A stretch of DNA of 64,000 bases from Anthoceros angustus (lineage: Eukaryota; Streptophyta; Anthocerotopsida; Anthocerotales; Anthocerotaceae). The notes under the pieces are model-generated. The model had not been told where the DNA came from. It saw only the letters and a program-made list of their open reading frames with translations, and did not search any database. Made by a program: the position numbers and the translations under genes. The stretch is taken from contig MU008184.1 of assembly GCA_010909165.1 (NCBI GenBank), positions 868,001 to 932,000 of the forward strand. The letters run 5' to 3'. Positions 45,215-55,608 of the stretch are shown in pieces. How positions within the stretch are numbered: the stretch's first letter is position 1; every line of letters starts with the position of its first letter.

Positions 45215-45878
45215 TACCATGTTAAATCTATGAGATGTAAACTCTCCACCGTTGGCGGAACGTAAGGTCTTGAGTTTGTGATCTGTAAGTTTTTGCCCAT
45301 GCCATGTAATCCTTGAAAACGATAAGTTTCACTCTTTTGGGTGAGGATGTAGGAGAGGCGTAAACGGAATAGTCAGAAAAGTTAAGAAATATCTACTACC
45401 ACTAAAGGAGGTGTAGAGAGGGTCCACAAATCAGGTACTATCTCTAAAGGTGACTTGGCCCTTTGAGGAGATGGATTTTTGAAAGGTTCCCGTGACGCTG
45501 AGGTGTGGTTTCGCACCAATCTAAGTTGTGAACCTTGGAGAGGCAGGTGTTCTACATAGTTGTCTCTAGACATTTGGAGTAACTTCGACTATTAGGATGA
45601 CCTAATCTACAATGCCGAGCATCGTGTGTTGCGTAATGTTGGGAGGCTACATTGACGGAATGTGTGGCTTCGACTTTAACTGACAATCTATAGAGTCCAG
45701 CTTCTAAGATGCCAGTGCAGATATTGTGTGTTCTATTCTTAAGGTAGGAAAGAGAACAGCTATCGGCATATAAAAGGACCTGCATGTTGTGTTCTTTGCA
45801 AAGACTAGCGGCAGACACTAGGTTTTTGCACATTGCAGGAACATGGAGGACTTGGTGAAGATGAAGAGTCGGCTGAGA
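45215..45878 (-). pseudogene. Copia C pre-integrase and integrase N-half, second copy
   Basis: The block 45,552-45,833 reads MCKNLVSAASLCKEHNMQVL, then LSYLKNRTHNICTGILEAGL and HDARHCRLGHPNSRSYSKCL, the GAG-pre-integrase zinc domain. It continues in other frames to STPPLVVVDIS and NGGEFTSHRFNM. It is contiguous with gag at 45,879 and so is the copy that still adjoins the rest of copia C. Confidence 0.8.
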
Positions 45879-47225
45879 TCACATGGGCCTAGAGCTATGG
45901 GAAGGTTGTGATCGCCGGAGAGCAGTCGGATGTCCTGTGACTGGGGTGTATGACTCGAAAGAGTCTTCGTTGTAGCAGATATGGAATGTTGCTCCACTGT
46001 CCAGGTACCAATAAGCGTTGGCCAGCTTAGAGGACGCGATGCAGACAGTGAGCACAGTTGTTGTTGATGAAGAGCGTTTCTTCGTAGTTACGTTAGCTCC
46101 AGGCGGGGCCTCTGTCCTAGGGTCCCCATTCTTCTTCTTTCTGTAGTCCTTTTCCATGTGATTAGGAATTCTGCACCAATTACAAATAATTCCACTCTTC
46201 TTGTTACCCCTGGAAGGCGTGGAAGAGCTGGATTCGCCATGATATTTGTTTGGTGTGGAATAAGCAGGTCTATTGGAAGGAGAACTTTTTCCGCGTCCTC
46301 TTCCTCTGCCTCTTCGACGCCACATCACTGTCGGCTGGACTTGGGCTCATGGCGTGGACTCCTCCTGAATCATGGCTCCGATGAGTTCTGCGACGATGTC
46401 GAGGTCGTAAATGCGCATCGAGCCGAATTCTTTTGGGCTTGTCGAACCACGGCGTTACGTGGTGAGAAATGGTCTATGGAGGGTGGGAGGGATATCAAGA
46501 GAACAAGGAATGCAACAAGTTCGGAGGCGGAGGTGTTGGTGGCGACTTCATATTGAGATCTAGCTTCTTTTGGAAAGTGTTGATATGGTGTTCGGCGTTG
46601 ATTCCTTCATCTTGATTGAAGAAGTTGCGCATCGCTGATCATCATACTCATCACATCTCTTGAAGAATATAATCGAGCAAGGTGATCCCATACATTTAGA
46701 AGTTTTTGCTTGCATTGTCTTACCATGTTAAGTGCTAGTCCGATCGGAGGTCTTGAGCTTTTTCATCACAGCGTCGGTTTCTTTGCTCTCGGAGCCCCAC
46801 TATGGTCTGGGTGTGGACCCACTTACAACGTCCCATAGGTCTCGATTGCGGAAAAGTGCACGCGCGTTCGCGTAAGCGTCATCGCTTTGCCCATTGAATC
46901 ATCCTTCTCCTTAAAACTGTCACCATAGTTGTGATTCACCACGGAAGGTCGTACTTCATCTTTGGGTGGATCCTTCCTCTCCTCTCTCTCTCTCTTGTCG
47001 TCATGTTGTTGTTTCTCCTCTCGTTCGTCCACGTCGGAACCAGCCATTGCAGGTGGTCACTCTGCGACAAGGCTGCGCGCCTCGCATTTCCTCATCATCA
47101 TGCGTAATCTTTGGGCGCAAGGAGCAAGGCAAGGAGGAATCTTTTCTCTACTGGCGTGTTTGTCAGGATGACAAGCAGCAGTAAGGGAAAGGTTGTGATG
47201 AAGACAGCTCAGCATGTGTGGATCA
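45879..47225 (-). pseudogene. Copia C gag with zinc knuckle and protease
   Basis: The minus strand starts with MAGSDVDEREEKQQHDDKRE (47,047) and runs through a frameshifted capsid. It then has RRRGRGRGRGKSSPSNRPAY (46,270-46,325), a CNWCRIPNHMEKDYR knuckle (last Cys replaced by Tyr, about 46,155-46,200) and ANAYWYLDSGATFHICYNED (45,950-46,020), the retropepsin loop with DSGA. The Asp active site is preserved. The upstream leader is split by copia D. Confidence 0.82.
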
Positions 47226-47295
47226 GTGTGCTCAAGGAGGCGCTCATTGAGATCACGCACTTCTCTTGATAAACCCTCTATGCTTGTTCTGCGTT

Positions 47296-47615
47296 TGTGG
47301 AAAATCCTTATGCACCTAGCTAAGTTAGGAAGGCAAAGGAAAGCAAGAGATAATGAATGACGAAGTATATTCAATGAATAATCAAGAGTAAAGTACAAGC
47401 CTTTAAATAGGCTAGGTGGTTGGGTGGTTACAACAACAAGTTTGTTGTAACCATAAGTTATTCAACCATAAGTTGTTGCAACCATAAGTTGTTGCAACTA
47501 ATATAACAACTAACTACCTAAAGCCCTAGGCATAAATAAATGATGAGTCATAACCTAATTACGTAAACCTAAATAAGCTATGGGCATTTAACCCACGATG
47601 GTTATATATTTAACA
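47296..47615 (-). repeat. Copia D 3' LTR
   Basis: 320 bp, TG...CA. Differs from the 5' LTR at agttattcaacc (right: agttgttcaacc) and cccacgatgg (right: cccgcgatgg). Contains no CAG or CTG trinucleotide. Confidence 0.95.
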
Positions 47616-48820
47616 CTCCCACTTAACCTCGACGGGTTAAATCTGAAAATCTACTTTAAATAAAGTCTTATCCAGAAAATTCTCGGTCATATCAGCGTTT
47701 CGGGTTCCCGTTGCCTTGTACACCATGAGCGCGGAGATGAACGGAAGCAAGTGAAGCAAGTGACAAGGAGGTGAGCTGATTTCCATGCCCCAGGATTAGG
47801 TAGGTGTGTGGCTTCATCCACTAGATGCATGGAGAATTAGCTGTGAAGGACAAGAATTAGGACAAGAGCTTGTGAAGACATCACAGTAGGGAGACTAAGT
47901 TTGTTACAGAGCATGTGGGTCTGACCACAATGTAAGCTACCATGTAGTAAAATATTTGGTGAAATCCATGAGGCCCAAGCCCTCTACATGTGTCTGATGT
48001 TTGTGTTTAGGTAGAGGCTTAGTGAGGACATCGGTATTCTGGATGGATGTATACAGGATTGATGATCCCCTAGCCTTGACGTCCCTCACATAATGGTGTG
48101 CAATTTCTATATGCTTCGTCCTAGCGTGAAACCTAGGACGATCAACAAGGGCTAAGGCAGATTGGTTATCACAATACAGTACAGTAGGTGATACCTGCTC
48201 ACAGTGAACTGAGGAGAGGAAGGAACGTGCTCACTCAGCTTCTTTCGCAGCATCTGTAAGGCATTTGTATTCAGCTTCAGTACTTGAAAGGGCGATGCTG
48301 CTTTGTTTCTTACAACTCCATGTGACAGCTGCAGAGGATAAGAAGAACACATATACACCTTGTGCAAGTGGGGTGAAGCTCACCATGTCCCACCACTCTC
48401 GACAGGACATTCAGGATTTTCCCTCACCGTCATTGATTGGCGGTTCCATTTGTGAGCAATTGGACGGCGATATCACATATCGCTAGCACACTTACAGTTC
48501 TGGAATGCCAGCGTAATCACGGGTGCCATCAAGCGGTATTTCGTTATTTGAAGGAACACATCATTATGGCTTATGCTACAAGAGAACGGGGAGTACCTTT
48601 CGGCCTTTGGCCATGTTGAGAATCGATGGGGATACACGCAAGAGCTTGTATATTGGCGGGATGTGCATTGGTCATATTAGCGTTGAAGGATTTACAAATA
48701 TATTTGTGGTGTATGATCACGAGCCCTCTTCACGTATCCTCAACACTTGAATTCCAAGACAAAATTTCGGTTCCCCAACATCCGTCATTTCAAACTCTCG
48801 AGTTCTTCTATCTACTCGTG
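47616..48820 (-). pseudogene. Copia D RNase H and pol end
   Basis: The pol tail on the minus strand ends HKHQTHVEGLGLMDFTKYFT near 47,950-48,000. Upstream frames carry RNase H pieces around 48,200-48,720. The 3' untranslated part (47,616-47,950) is short and ends in the polypurine tract. Several frame changes are present. Confidence 0.65.
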
Positions 48821-49520
48821 CTAGATTGTGTGTCATTGCCGGAAGATTGCATCATCAACATAAGCGGCAAGCGGTACATAGGAGGTGCCATCATCATAGA
48901 TATAAGCGGAGGGATCAGCAGGCTCTGGCGAAAGCCCGGCCCCTTGATCCCTTGCATTCCAACGCTCTGCGCTTTGTTTAAGACCATATATGCATTTGAT
49001 AAGTCGACATACATAGTCTCGATGATCGGGATCTTCGTATCCTTCGGCATTCCATACGCTCTTCCTCCAAAATTCCATGCAAGAAGGCCGTTTCACATCC
49101 ATCTGCTGCAGCTCAAAATCACGCTCAGCAGCTAAAGCAAGCATAAGACGGATTGATTGAGAGCGTACCACCGGAGAGAAGGTCTCTTGAAAGTCCAGAC
49201 CAGGTATTTGCGTGAACCCACGTGCACAGAGCCTTGCTTTGTATCTTGCTATGTTGCCATTAGCATCTAATTTATGCTTAAATACCCATTTGCATGTTAT
49301 GGGTTTACGCCCCTTTGGTCGAGGAACAAATTTAATAGCCTCATTCTGTATGAGGCTATTAAATTCATCATCCACTGCGTACTTCCACTTATCCCTATCT
49401 GGACCTGAACATGCTTCTTTGAGGGTGACAGTTCGAGGGAGGGATAGCAAGGAGGCATTGTGTGGGCAGTGTGCAAACTCCCACTGACTTGCGAAAGTCG
49501 ATGGATGTGTAAGGGGGCTC
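48821..49520 (-). pseudogene. Copia D reverse transcriptase
   Basis: A long block (48,833-49,450) reads RKPITCKWVFKHKLDANGNI, ARYKARLCARGFTQIPGLDF and QETFSPVVRSQSIRLMLALA, then DYVCRLIKCIYGLKQSAERW and YVPLAAYVDDAIF. YVDD is encoded at 48,851-48,862. This is nearly complete RT with one visible local corruption (QQMDVKRPSCMEFWRKS, where ...DVKTAFLHG is expected). The frame breaks soon after YVDDAI. Confidence 0.88.
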
Positions 49521-49739
49521 TATCCATTCAGATGGAGGACGATGCACACGGGTGGATCGACGCACCGGTTGAGGAGCATTCTCTTCAGGTAAATGGTCAT
49601 TCTCATCAGCAGAATCATAGGCATGAGAAGAACTGTCAGGTTCAGACTCTGAGTCTACATGATTTTCTGGGTTCTCAGGTTGTTCATGATCTGAATTTTC
49701 AGCATCGGCAGCAGGTGCATCTACTTGTGCATCAGCAAT

Positions 49740-50591
49740 GGAGGATCAAGATCTGGTTGGTCGGGGCTCTGGAATTGGTGGGTTCTGGTGAGCGGCGGGA
49801 TGTACATGTTGCAAGGGTGGAATATCTGGAGCAGTATCTCCATCAACATCATCAGGGTAGTCAGAATGTTCCTCTGCGAATGTCAAGTTACCATCATGTT
49901 GAGCAGGCAAAACGCTGTCCCCTGTGATTGGTGGCTCCAATGTCTCCAGAAAGGTCACACTCCTTGCTACAGTTGGCTGTAAGGTGTCTGCATCAATGAG
50001 TTTGTAGGCTTTAGCAATTTCGCTGTACCCAACAAATACTAACCCCTTTGAACGATTGTCGAGTTTACGCCTTCTCTCAGCAGGTATGTATGCATAAGCT
50101 TTCGAACCAAAGATGCGAAGATGCATGATACTTGGTTTTCTCTTCCAGAATCTCTCAAAAGGCGTACAGTCAGGGACTGAATGTGATGGAAGTCTGTTGA
50201 GTATATATGTAGCTGTAACTACAGCTTCTGCCCAATATGGAGAAGGTAATCCTGACCACAAGAGCATTGATCTCGTCATTCCCATCAATGTTTGATTCTT
50301 TCGTTCTGCGACCCCATTTTGCTGTTGGGTATATGGAACGATAAGCTGATGAATAATGCCTTGGCCGGTCAGGAACTCCGTGAAGGCATGGCTGACAAAT
50401 TCACCACCGTTGTCAGTCCTGAAAAGCTTTAGCAAACGACCAGTTTGGCGCTGCACCATGGTTAACCAATCCTTGAAGATAGAAAATGTATCACTCTTAT
50501 GATGCATAGGGTATGTCCACGTATACCGGCTATAGTCGTCAGTTAATGTCAAATAATAGGTTGCACCACCTAGTGACCGAGTTTGTAGCAC
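49740..50591 (-). pseudogene. Copia D integrase and linker
   Basis: 281 continuous residues: SLGGATYYLTLTDDYSRYTW, KLFRTDNGGEFVSHAFTEFL, PYTQQQNGVAERKNQTLMGM and YWAEAVVTATYILNRLPSH, then FGSKAYAYIPAERRRKLDNR and an acidic linker. Asp of TDNGGEF and Glu of GVAERK fit the rve DDE core. The first Asp lies upstream near the frame break at 50,600. This is the longest intact integrase in the window. Confidence 0.9.
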
Positions 50592-51470
50592 GATATGTCG
50601 AATGCACTAAGTCGAGGGGCGATGTTGACTGTGTGCAGTGCTCTTGGAAAGGGAGTCTCGTTGCTTGGCAAGAGTGCAAACTTCACAAATGGGGAGCTCA
50701 TTAAAACAACGTGGAAGAGGCTCACGATAGTAGTCCCGCTTAGAGATATCAATGAGTTTAGTTACATTAGCATGGCCAAGGCGTGCATGCCCTGCCGGCC
50801 CGCTGTTGTGAAAGCCAATGTAGTAGAAAATGCTTCATCGGAGGAGAAAATGTCTAGACGGTACAATTCAATCTACAAAGGCTTTGAAGATACAAATGTT
50901 TGGAGCACTACGTCTAGAGAAACAACAAGCGTCATCCGAGGCAAGGACTAGATCCTTCATCTTCATCAATTTGCTAAGTGACATCAAATTCTTAGCCATC
51001 TTTGGTACATACAAGAGGCGTCGGGAAGAACTAACACACTATCGTCGTGTAGGGAAACTTAGACTCCTCTACCAAGGATAAGACTACTCCCACACTCTCA
51101 TCACCCAAGTATACCTTTTCGATTCTTGATAGTGTCAAAGCGGTAAAGAGAGATGCATCCCGGAGATATGGGCCGTGGCCCCTGAGTCCAAAACCACCAA
51201 TCCACCTCACTCGTCAAAGTGTTATTAAGACAAGCGAGAATCTTCACTCGCTTGCAATTTGTGGATGTTGTTGAGGACTGTCTATCTTGAGCTTGTTGTG
51301 TGGTCATGTGTGCGGAGGGTCGAGAAAAAGCCCGTTGAGGCTCGCCACTTTCTTCTTAGGCATTCCGTGCCCAATGACCGAGTACCACACCAATTGCATG
51401 TACCTTCTTGCTTCGAGTAGAGGAAGATGAACCGGTGTTGCCGGTGTGTAAGAACCGGGCCAAGACGTTG
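50592..51470 (-). pseudogene. Copia D protease and pre-integrase region
   Basis: Minus-strand pieces include a weak zinc-knuckle relic (CNWCGTRSLGTEC, about 51,370-51,410), LNNTLTSEVDWWFW near 51,200-51,240 (retropepsin loop start, altered) and CEVCTLA..ETPF-like text near 50,660-50,690. All are frameshifted. Confidence 0.65.
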
Positions 51471-51471
51471 A

Positions 51472-52176
51472 TTATTTCTCCCCTTCCTCCGCCTCGCCTC
51501 TAGTTGCTGAAAAACTTTGTCGGTTTTGTGTTGCTTTTGCTGCCCTCTCATAAGTCGTGTCATTCTTCTTGGTATAGGGCTCCCACAACAGCCTCCAGCG
51601 AAGGGGTTGGAGTTCCAGTGAAGGGACTGCCCAGGAAGAGCAATGGGCATATTCTGAGTAGTGACAAAAGTTTGATAGCTTGCGGGAAGTGACCCATTGT
51701 GCCGCTGCGTCGACAGTCATAGGACTCCCAAGTGCATTGAGTTGGGATCGCAAGCGTCGAAACTTGCTAACATGATGTGACACGGACTCACCATCTCTCA
51801 TGCGCAGTCGCAAAGTTCAAGGATTGCACAAAAGGTCATCATGTTCAACCTTGTAAGTATTTGATAATTGGTCCCATATATCCTTGGCTTTAGTCAAGTA
51901 TTCGGTTTCAGGAATAAGGTCAGCATCCAAGCCGTTAACCAAAAGAGCAATGGCGATGCTATTGAAGCCATCCCACTTGTCCTTGTCAGCTTGAGTAACA
52001 TTTGCAGCAGTTCCTTGTGCACGAGGGACACCGGGGTCCGGATAGGAGCCATCAACAACACTCCAAACGCCACGAGCTACCAAGGTAGTCTTCATACGGA
52101 CCTTCCAAATGTCAAATCTCGTCCCATTGAAGCGGTCTTTGTCCTTGATATCAGATGTGAATGAAGGTGTTGCCAT
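51472..52176 (-). pseudogene. Copia D gag
   Basis: Starts MATPSFTSDIKDKDRFNGTR at 52,176 and reads WKVRMKTTLVARGVWSVVDG, ALLVNGLDADLIPETEYLTK and AKDIWDQLSNTYKVE to 51,817. It then shifts frame to MRLRMRDGESVSHHVSKFRR (51,813) and continues to about 51,480. This is a typical copia capsid (UBN2/DUF4219 type). A single frameshift near 51,815 separates the halves. Confidence 0.88.
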
Positions 52177-52269
52177 GGCGGTTGAATGTCAAGTGAGCAG
52201 AACTATAGTAGGACTGCTACAAGAGAGATGTCTACGAGTCAATAGAAAATGTGTGGGAGATTCATATAT

Positions 52270-52445
52270 AGGTAACTGCCTAAATGTGAAGGGTGCCCTA
52301 AAAAATATAAAGGGTGCCCTAAAATCCAAAAAACTAACTTCAAATCTGAAACGTGCCCTAAAAACGAAGGGTGCCCTAAAATCCAAAAAAACTATCTTAA
52401 AATCTGAAACGTGCCCTAAAAACGAAGGGTGCCCTAAAAATTAAT
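52270..52445. repeat. gtgccctaaaa tandem array in the copia D leader
   Basis: At least six copies of gtgccctaaaa occur, several with gaagg before and tccaaaaaaact after, giving nested units of about 16 and 60 bp. The ccctaaa core equals the plant telomere heptamer, but the spacing is not telomeric. The array lies just upstream of the gag ATG in element orientation. Confidence 0.8.
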
Positions 52446-53209
52446 AAGAAAATTCATGTGAATTTTCTGGTGGCAGGGGAGGTGGTTATAATAACTGTTT
52501 TTTTTTTTATAACTACCTATTGGCAACAAAGAAATTGGGCAGCAAAGAATGCATGCAAAGAATTGCAGATTTGCAGCAAATCTCAAGCAAAAAACAAGCA
52601 ATTTCTTGCTCCAGCGTGATAGAAGTGGGCTCCCAAGCAATGCGCACCAACGCAATCATCCCCTCCGCAGTGTCAAAGAACAATATCATCAGGGCTTTGC
52701 CCTGATTGGCCCAATTTTTGCATTTTCTTCAAATCTGATTGTTGCATAAATAATTGGATCAAATGTTGGGTTGCAGATACACCATCACTTATATCCTTGG
52801 TGCATTGATTAATGCTATGCTGCAATCTCTTCTCCATATCATGCAAGGCTGTGAGAAAGAGATCTTGTCTTGCAATCAATTGAGAAATTCGAACATCAAG
52901 TCTTCCATAGTGATAGTTGATCAATTTTGATAGTGATTCACTAGAGTCTGGGACATAATCATCATTTTCTTCATCGATATTGCCTCCCTCTCGATCTCTC
53001 ACCTGATTACGATCGCTGCGTTCTTGTGCTTGCCTCCCCGCGCGCGGATGCGATGCGATATTCGTCAAAATATTGGCTCCATGGTCCGTTGCAAGTTGGA
53101 GGAACCGTTGTACACAGAGTTGCGTGGGAAAACCTCACGCATAAGTGGTGATGCACGGAGTCCCTCCTGAGGCATTGCACAAAGAACAAAAATCGTGAAG
53201 TGGCATCGG
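52446..53209 (-). other. Copia D 5' leader with open segment
   Basis: Between the PBS and the tandem array an open minus-strand frame (52,673-53,068, 131 residues: SLSKLINYHYGRLDVRISQL, MEKRLQHSINQCTKDIS) has helical character. Whether it is translated is unknown. Copia elements usually have no ORF upstream of gag, so this may be captured sequence. Confidence 0.5.
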
Positions 53210-53220
53210 GCTCGATACCA
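53210..53220 (-). other. Copia D primer-binding site variant
   Basis: The minus strand reads TGGTATCGAGC after the LTR. The copia B version is TGGTATCAGAGC; one base of the CAG is absent. Copia C has the same variant at 54,048-54,058. Confidence 0.75.
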
Positions 53221-53540
53221 TGTGGAAAATCCTTATGCACCTAGCTAAGTTAGGAAGGCAAAGGAAAGCAAGAGATAATGAATGACGAAGTATATTCAAT
53301 GAATAATCAAGAGTAAAGTACAAGCCTTTAAATAGGCTAGGTGGTTGGGTGGTTACAACAACAAGTTTGTTGTAACCATAAGTTGTTCAACCATAAGTTG
53401 TTGCAACCATAAGTTGTTGCAACTAATATAACAACTAACTACCTAAAGCCCTAGGCATAAATAAATGATGAGTCATAACCTAATTACGTAAACCTAAATA
53501 AGCTATGGGCATTTAACCCGCGATGGTTATATATTTAACA
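53221..53540 (-). repeat. Copia D 5' LTR
   Basis: 320 bp, partner of 47,296-47,615, followed by TSD GCGTT. Confidence 0.95.
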
Positions 53541-54058
53541 GCGTTGTTGTGAACCTGTATTGGAGACAGAAGAAAGAGGACCTGCATGTAGATTTGGGAT
53601 GTGATCAAGAGCGAGTTCTATTGCTTTCACTTGACTTAAACTAAAGATAGTAAGCAGGTGTCTTCTAGCAATTTCTATTTGCCTCCCTTGATCTTCTACT
53701 TTGATTAGAATAGAGCCAATGAAGTTAGCAATAAGTATGGAATCTCCTACTATCTGGCTATACTTCCTAGCAATTCTAATCTTTGCATTCCTGTATTCTA
53801 TATCTTGTTTTGCAGCCTTAATCTTCTTCCAATAACCTTGCTTGTAGGATTAAAAGAATCCATCGCATTGGAGCAAGGATTGGATGCACGAGTGTGCATT
53901 ATTGAAGATTAGGGAACTGCATGAAGCATCAATCTATGACATGCAATCTGAAGAATCTATACATCTTCTAAAAAGAAATGAAGAAGAAGATGAAGAAGAA
54001 GTGTAGATCGCATGTCAAGTTGCCCAATGCAAATGGAGAGCAGCAATGCTCGATACCA
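53541..54058 (-). other. Copia C 5' leader and PBS variant
   Basis: Noncoding leader between the site of the D insertion and the 5' LTR of C. The PBS-like TGGTATCGAGC occupies 54,048-54,058. Continuation of the leader is at 47,226-47,295. Confidence 0.75.
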
Positions 54059-54329
54059 TGATGAGAATCATAGCTCTAGGTAGCAAAACATAGCGGATAG
54101 TAGAAAGCTTTGCAAAAAGAGTTGTATGCATTGATAATAGAAAGTACAAAGCCTTTATATAGGCTAAGTGGTTACAACCATAAGGTGGTTGTAACCATAA
54201 GTAGTTCTAACCTCTAAGTGGTTGTAACAACTAACTACTCAATAAACTACCTAAAGCCCTAAGAACTAAATTAATTAATAGTCTTAGGTGTCCTAGTGAA
54301 GAGTGCCCTAAATAGGTCATATTTCATCA
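54059..54329 (-). repeat. Copia C 5' LTR (right copy)
   Basis: 271 bp, TG...CA ended, followed by TSD ACGTA at 54,330-54,334. Shorter than its partner at three CAG/CTG/GCA-containing spots. Confidence 0.93.
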
Positions 54330-54334
54330 ACGTA

Positions 54335-54661
54335 TCTGTCAATTGAGTCCATACTTCTGCTGCTGTTGACAAAAATTCAACTTCTGTCACTGTGGCCTCG
54401 TCTAGGCCCGACAGTAGTATAGCAAATGCAAGTTTGTTACCCTTCTTCCACTTATCTATGCCAGTTTGCTGTGCTGTAGATGCTTGTTTGGAAATGGTGC
54501 CATCGACATACTCCAGAACGTCCCTGGCATCAAGAATGGCTTTCATTCAAGCACGCCAGCTCTCAAAGCGGTGGGGCTTCCCATCAAAGCGATCTTTTTC
54601 CTTAAAGTCACCAGAGAAGGAACATCCCACTGTGAAGGAGGTTGATGCTGCAGTATTCATG
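54335..54661 (-). pseudogene. Copia A gag N-terminal half
   Basis: Starts MNTAASTSFTVGCSFSGDFK (about 54,661) and reads EKDRFDGKPHRFESWRA, stop, MKAILDARDVLEYVDG, then KLAFAILLSGLDEATVTEVE and AAEVWTQLTDT. The in-frame TGA sits where Arg (CGA) is expected. The sequence continues in 29,708 downward once copia C is removed. Confidence 0.88.
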
Positions 54662-55595
54662 GCTCCAGTCCACCACGAAGCTGCAAAGCGTGCTTGAAGT
54701 TGATCAAGAGCATACGTATATGGGAATGTGTGCGCCCGTGACATGCCGCCACGACACGAACGACGTGGGAAGTAAGCAACAGACCCATCACTACGAAACG
54801 CTATCCTGTCATGCAAACTTATGCTTAATTTAACTTAATTAAATAATTTTACCCTAACCGTCACATGTCCCAAGACTTGGAACGTCATGTCTATCTGATG
54901 TTGTCTGTTGGTAGAGCTGCAGGCATCCTCCGTGTCAAGAAGAAATCAGGCATGAAGAAAAGCTGCGCCCTTTTGTCACCACCTTCCTCTGAAGATTGTG
55001 ACGTTTCAGATCTGGTTACATCAGCAAGGTAGGGAGCCCAAACTCTCAAGTGTGGGCATCAGGGATGCTAGCAGATCAGCAGCAGTTGGCTGGCTTGGAG
55101 CAAATCGTGTAAATGGTACTGGGGCAACATTCATTCTGGTCACTCCTGTTGAGATGTCCTCAAGAATTCGCAGTACTGTCTCCAGGCGTTCTTCCAATGC
55201 TGCAATTCTAATGTAGATTAGTTGCCGCTGAAGTTCTCCAGTATCAACACGAGCTCCGATTGCTGCATCCCTTTCTCTGAGTTCTTGTGCAGGATTCACG
55301 CGAGGAGTTGGGAGGCTGGCCTCTTCAGCACGGTGGTACTCAAAATCCGTGCATCAAAGTGGTGGAGAGTCTCTTGAAGCTTGCTATCCCGTTTCTGATC
55401 TTTGGCTTTGGGCAGGATTACTGTTCCTCCTAAAGCCGTGAGGACCCAGCTCTCCTCTCCTCCGTGTCTTCCTGGTTCTTACACCAGCATGATCGCTGTG
55501 AGGCCCTACTTGTAGTGTCCTGTGCTAGGATGCAGTGAGACAATGCCAATTCTGCATTGAGTCTAGACTACAATCAGCCACAGGGCTACAGCCAG
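54662..55595 (-). other. Copia A 5' leader
   Basis: Noncoding leader between the PBS and gag. A short minus-strand open segment (55,021-55,299: ALEERLETVLRILEDISTGV) has coiled-coil character and recalls the ORF in the copia D leader. No known domain. Confidence 0.5.
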
Positions 55596-55608
55596 GGCTC
55601 TAATACCA
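55596..55608 (-). other. Copia A primer-binding site
   Basis: The minus strand reads TGGTATTAGAGCC, one base off the initiator tRNA-Met complement, adjacent to the LTR start. Confidence 0.8.

Larger units (their letters stand above)
42467..45824. repeat. 1.7 kb tandem duplication spanning the T/copia C junction
   Basis: Unit 1 is 42,467-44,157 and unit 2 is 44,158-45,824. Each contains about 1.08 kb of the right end of T and about 0.6 kb of copia C integrase/pre-integrase. The breakpoints share the 8-bp microhomology tttgcaca. In unit 1 the T end reads cttacagaattaccatg; in unit 2 it reads ctcatgcactaccatg. The duplication happened after T inserted into C. Most differences are short indels, many at CAG/CTG. 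Confidence 0.93.
47296..53540 (-). mobile_element. Copia D, complete young element (6,245 bp) nested in copia C
   Basis: 320-bp LTRs (47,296-47,615; 53,221-53,540), both tgtggaaaatcc...atatttaaca, differ at only two positions. TSD GCGTT occurs at 47,291-47,295 and 53,541-53,545. The polypurine tract TTAAGTGGGAG abuts the 3' LTR (from 47,616) and a PBS-like TGGTATCGAGC lies at 53,210-53,220. Order on the minus strand: leader with tandem array, gag, protease, integrase, RT, RNase H. LTR identity marks it as the youngest datable retrotransposon in the nest, yet pol is frameshifted. Confidence 0.95.
29709..54329 (-). mobile_element. Copia C, 24.6 kb including nested D and transposon T
   Basis: LTRs of 280 bp (29,709-29,988) and 271 bp (54,059-54,329), both tgatgagaatcatagc...atttcatca, are flanked by the TSD ACGTA (29,704-29,708; 54,330-54,334). 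A purine tract GAGTGGGAG lies next to the 3' LTR (29,989-29,997) and a PBS-like TGGTATCGAGC next to the 5' LTR. Coding blocks on the minus strand are gag (45.88-47.2 kb), pre-integrase and integrase N-half (45.2-45.83 kb), integrase C-half (33.9-34.14 kb) and RT/RNase H (31.75-32.95 kb). D is inserted upstream of gag and T in integrase. Confidence 0.92.

Noticed and set aside
52270-52445. Interstitial telomere from ccctaaa copies
   Set aside because: The heptamer is embedded in longer 16-60 bp units and never in head-to-tail arrays.
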